Virus record (IMG/VR): IMGVR_UViG_3300006033_000077
Location: 1 to 32,414 of that record
Direction: 5' to 3' (one strand)
Source: a virus
DNA: 32,414 bases
The notes beneath the pieces are model-generated. The model searched no databases. It was not told the DNA's origin and saw only the letters and a program-made list of their open reading frames with translations. Position 1 is the stretch's first letter. Each line of letters begins with the position of its first letter. Made by a program: the position numbers and the translations under genes. Below are positions 30,169 to 32,414 of this stretch, piece by piece.

Positions 30169-31743
30169 CTATAACCTAGATATGTCACGTGGTATTTTTT
30201 TGAAAACAATACCATATTTATCAAGCTCTTTGTAACCGATAGTGCATTTATCGGCATAAATAATATAAACTTCATTCTTTTTAACTAACTTTGATAAAAA
30301 ATCGTAATTCAAGTTCGTGACTTTATCCTTCTCATAGAAAAAATAATAATCTGTCAAATCCTTTGTACCTAGAAAATACTTATTATCTGTTTTGCTATCA
30401 ATACGTTGTTTTGTTTCCATAAAGAAAATGTACTCTCTTATTTTATCTTCATGAATTGATTCATTTAGATTACCATCTGCTTTGAACATTGGATCTCCAA
30501 GTTCATAAAAAGTAAAACTTGAATCCGGTGGAACATCATTCATCTCAATTGCTTTTTTCAATCTTTCAGCTGTTATAGTTTTAGCATAATCCATCAATTC
30601 TATTAAAATGAACTTTCTATTTCCATTGTCTTTATTTAGGTTCATGACTGAATGAGCAGTAGTACCAGATCCAGCAAATGAGTCTAAAACTGTTATATCG
30701 TTACCTAAATTAACCATTCTAATCAAAAATTCAATCAATGATGTAGGTTTTGGATAGTCAAAATTAGTTATCCCATATCTCTTTAATTCTTTCTTAGCAT
30801 CTTCATTTGTTCCAACACCTATAGAACTATCAATCAAGTTTTGCGGAATCTTTAACTGTTTTTCCCCTACTCTTTGATATCTTATAGAAAATGCTTTTGA
30901 CTTAATTAAAAAATAAGTTCCTTCACTAATTTCGCTCTCAATGGTGCTTTGAATCCACTTGAACTCACCTTCTAAGACTAAAGGTGTAAAGTTTACGCCA
31001 TTTTTCACTTCAACGGGTTCAATTAGCTTTACTTTATTTCCTTTAACAGAATTATATACACCATCTGGTATTTTGAACTGAACTGATTTTATTGGAAATA
31101 CTACCACTTTTCTTGGGTTGCCCGAGTTCAGTAATGGTGCATCTCCACCATCAATAAAACCTTGAGAAAATTGGTGGCTTGTATCTAAATTTTTCGCATA
31201 GCATATGACATATTCAACTTTTCTTCTTATTTTTTTTGATAAGGCAGGAGCTGTAGATGTTTTTTCCCAATGATAAATTCCAACGAAATTATTGGATCCA
31301 AAAATTTCATTCATTATGAGTAGCAAATTTGCTATTTCGTTATCATCGAGGCTTATAAAAATATATCCCCTTTGAGACAGCAACTTCTGAAGTAGTTTTA
31401 ATCGAGGATACATCATACATAGCCATTTATCATGTCTTGACAAATCTTCGGCATCAGCACCCACAACCTCACCTAGCCATTTAAGTATTCTTGGGTCATT
31501 TACATTATCGTTATAAATCCATTTCTCCTTACCAGTATTATAAGGGGGATCAATATATATAAAATCAATTCTACCTTCGTATTGTGGCAATAAAGATTTT
31601 AAAGCTTCTAGATTATCTCCATGAATGACCATGTTCTCACTACTATTACTATTAAATGTGTACTCTTCATTCAAAATTCTATACGGAATTTCTTGATGAT
31701 GATTGATTACTTTCTCTTTTCCAATCCATTCTAACGTAGGCAT
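30169..31743 (-). CDS. mod: Type III DNA methyltransferase, Mod subunit
   Basis: 524 residues, beta-class adenine methyltransferase: DPPYNTG (65-71) comes before DSFAGSGTT (354-362); residues about 190-330 between them are the target recognition region. It methylates one strand of an asymmetric site and forms the complex with Res. GGAGTGAGATA precedes the ATG. An extended -10 promoter and a hairpin leader lie upstream. No tandem repeat tract typical of phase-variable mod genes is seen in the coding region. Confidence 0.92.
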   Translation of the reverse strand: MPTLEWIGKEKVINHHQEIPYRILNEEYTFNSNSSENMVIHGDNLEALKSLLPQYEGRIDFIYIDPPYNTGKEKWIYNDNVNDPRILKWLGEVVGADAEDLSRHDKWLCMMYPRLKLLQKLLSQRGYIFISLDDNEIANLLLIMNEIFGSNNFVGIYHWEKTSTAPALSKKIRRKVEYVICYAKNLDTSHQFSQGFIDGGDAPLLNSGNPRKVVVFPIKSVQFKIPDGVYNSVKGNKVKLIEPVEVKNGVNFTPLVLEGEFKWIQSTIESEISEGTYFLIKSKAFSIRYQRVGEKQLKIPQNLIDSSIGVGTNEDAKKELKRYGITNFDYPKPTSLIEFLIRMVNLGNDITVLDSFAGSGTTAHSVMNLNKDNGNRKFILIELMDYAKTITAERLKKAIEMNDVPPDSSFTFYELGDPMFKADGNLNESIHEDKIREYIFFMETKQRIDSKTDNKYFLGTKDLTDYYFFYEKDKVTNLNYDFLSKLVKKNEVYIIYADKCTIGYKELDKYGIVFKKIPRDISRL

Positions 31744-31763
31744 TATCTCACTCCATTCGACAT

Positions 31764-31810
31764 AAGAGTTATTTTCATAATGTTTTTTATGAAACTTAGG
31801 CTACACTCTT
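31764..31810 (-). promoter_or_regulatory. Hairpin in the mod leader
   Basis: tttcataa (31773-31780) and ttatgaaa (31787-31794) form a perfect 8-bp stem, enclosed by aagagt/actctt (31764-31769, 31805-31810). It lies between the promoter and the mod ribosome site and may control mod-res expression. Confidence 0.4.
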
Positions 31811-31834
31811 TTTATAATCGATTAATCTTATATA

Positions 31835-31843
31835 ATTATACCA
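31835..31843 (-). promoter_or_regulatory. Extended -10 promoter of mod-res
   Basis: The minus strand reads AATGGTATAATTATA: TG-N-TATAAT, about 90 bases before the mod ATG. The rest of 31844-32020 is AT-rich and shows no gene or clear repeat. Confidence 0.55.
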
Positions 31844-32023
31844 TTTAATCATTGACTTTTAAATGTAATAATCGAAAGTTATATTCACTAAAAGATTGAT
31901 GATTTGACTCCTAGTATCAATAGGAACTTATAAAGTAATACTTTAGATATTATTTCACTAATAGAAATTTGATTTAATGCTCATAGATATCTGCTATCAT
32001 ATACAATCGGTAATATTTTGGTA

Positions 32024-32130
32024 ATCGTGTAAAATTTTAGCACCCCCACCCAAATCGTGTAAAATTTTTAGCACCCCCTCTTCACATCGTGTAGAAATTT
32101 TAGCACCCCTCACTCATATCGTGTAGAAAC
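32024..32130. repeat. Four tandem repeats resembling IS21-type terminal repeats
   Basis: The unit atcgtgta(a/g)aa..ttttagcacccc occurs at 32024, 32054 and 32086, with a cut-off copy (atcgtgtagaaac) at 32118; spacing 30, 32 and 32. Repeated 20-odd-base units with short spacers are characteristic of the ends of IS21-family elements, but no istA or istB gene is present. It is probably one end or a remnant of such an element, or a target array for a DNA-binding protein. Confidence 0.5.
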
Positions 32131-32253
32131 TGATGTTGCTACTGAAAATTGCTTGTTAGTTTCAGCTTCCCTAAATTGACACGACTGTGCTAAAAAGCGT
32201 GAAAATCGATTAATAATTGGCATTTTTTCGATGTTTAGGCTAAATTTAAGCAC

Positions 32254-32283
32254 AAAAAAAGGCCTGATTAGTGTATCAGACCT
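32254..32283 (-). terminator. Terminator downstream of tRNA-Leu
   Basis: On the minus strand AGGTCTGAT-(6)-ATCAGGCCT (9 bp with one T-G pair) is followed by seven T, 12 bases after the tRNA 3' end. Confidence 0.85.
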
Positions 32284-32295
32284 ATTCTAGTTAGA

Positions 32296-32382
32296 TGGTG
32301 CGGACGATGAGATTTGAACTCACACGACATTAACTGTCACATGCCCCTCAAACATGCGTGTCTACCATTCCACCACGTCCGC
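32296..32382 (-). tRNA. tRNA-Leu (anticodon GAG), CCA encoded
   Basis: The minus strand folds as a class II tRNA: acceptor GCGGACG/CGTCCGC, D-arm with GGTAGA, anticodon stem CATGT/GCATG around TTGAGGG with anticodon GAG, a long variable arm (TGACAGTTAATGTCG) and T-arm GTGAG-TTCAAAT-CTCAT. Discriminator A and encoded CCA follow. Its 3' end faces the defence island, the usual side for tRNA-targeted integration, but no second copy of the 3' end is found at the left phage edge. Confidence 0.95.
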
Positions 32383-32386
32383 CATT

Positions 32387-32410
32387 AAAAAAGGTGCGAA
32401 CACCTTTTTT
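32387..32410. terminator. Bidirectional terminator upstream of tRNA-Leu
   Basis: A perfect palindrome AAAAAAGGTG-CGAA-CACCTTTTTT: a GC stem with a stable tetraloop flanked by A and T runs, able to stop transcription from either side, five bases from the tRNA 5' end. Confidence 0.75.
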
Positions 32411-32414
32411 ATCC

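Noticed and set aside
32024-32130. CRISPR array
   Set aside because: The spacers between units are only about 7-9 bases and the units vary; no cas genes.
32110-32223. 37-codon minus-strand ORF next to the IS21-like repeats
   Set aside because: No ribosome site, ends within the repeat array, and no recognisable product.
1-32414. That the whole genome reads TGA as Trp
   Set aside because: Large intact genes use TGG for Trp, and tight ATGA overlaps such as terS/terL need TGA as stop. Only the ORF at 15164-15328 calls for recoding.

Overview
The window is AT-rich bacterial DNA with strong Shine-Dalgarno sites. Large genes use TGG for Trp, and several genes stop at TGA (for example the ATGA overlap of terS and terL). 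This points to a low-GC Bacillota, or a mollicute relative that keeps the standard code, such as the Acholeplasma group. I cannot fix the genus.

Layout. (1) 1-670: host flank, the 5' part of a CorA-type magnesium transporter gene (minus strand) behind two short leader ORFs and a promoter. (2) 671-24436: a defective HK97-type siphophage prophage, almost all on the minus strand, so the early end is on the right. Early genes: sigma-like regulator, small protein, RecB/AddB-like nuclease with a likely Fe-S cluster, Sak4-like ATPase, DUF669 protein with an SSB-like tail, PD-(D/E)XK protein, SF2 helicase, primase-helicase, a repeat and hairpin region that may be the origin, RusA and an ArpU/RinA-like late regulator. 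Then come a tiny membrane-protein ORF with three in-frame TGA codons, a riboswitch-like leader, a TerS-like HTH protein, a ParB-methyltransferase, SAM synthetase and HNH. Packaging, head and first tail genes follow, ending at the tail assembly chaperone. Tape measure, tail tip, lysis, integrase and repressor genes are absent: gpT stops about 30 bp from the corA promoter. (3) 24578-31743: a defence-type island with type III restriction-modification (mod, res), then a separate operon of a GIY-YIG/DUF4357 nuclease and a large HTH + ImmA/IrrE-like protease. (4) 31744-32414: promoter, four IS21-like terminal-type repeats, tRNA-Leu(GAG) and terminators.

Cargo genes interrupt the phage operons: a HEPN-motif gene on the plus strand between terL and portal, a DUF4238 gene, a GIY-YIG nuclease, and an unknown plus-strand gene between metK and the methyltransferase. 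Several have their own promoter or terminator.

The strongest candidates for something undescribed are the UGA-containing membrane gene at 15164-15328, which has its own promoter and terminator; the leader at 14592-14719, with a P1 stem and a Shine-Dalgarno-sequestering stem that exclude each other; the HEPN cargo gene; and the GIY-YIG/ImmA pair beside the type III system.
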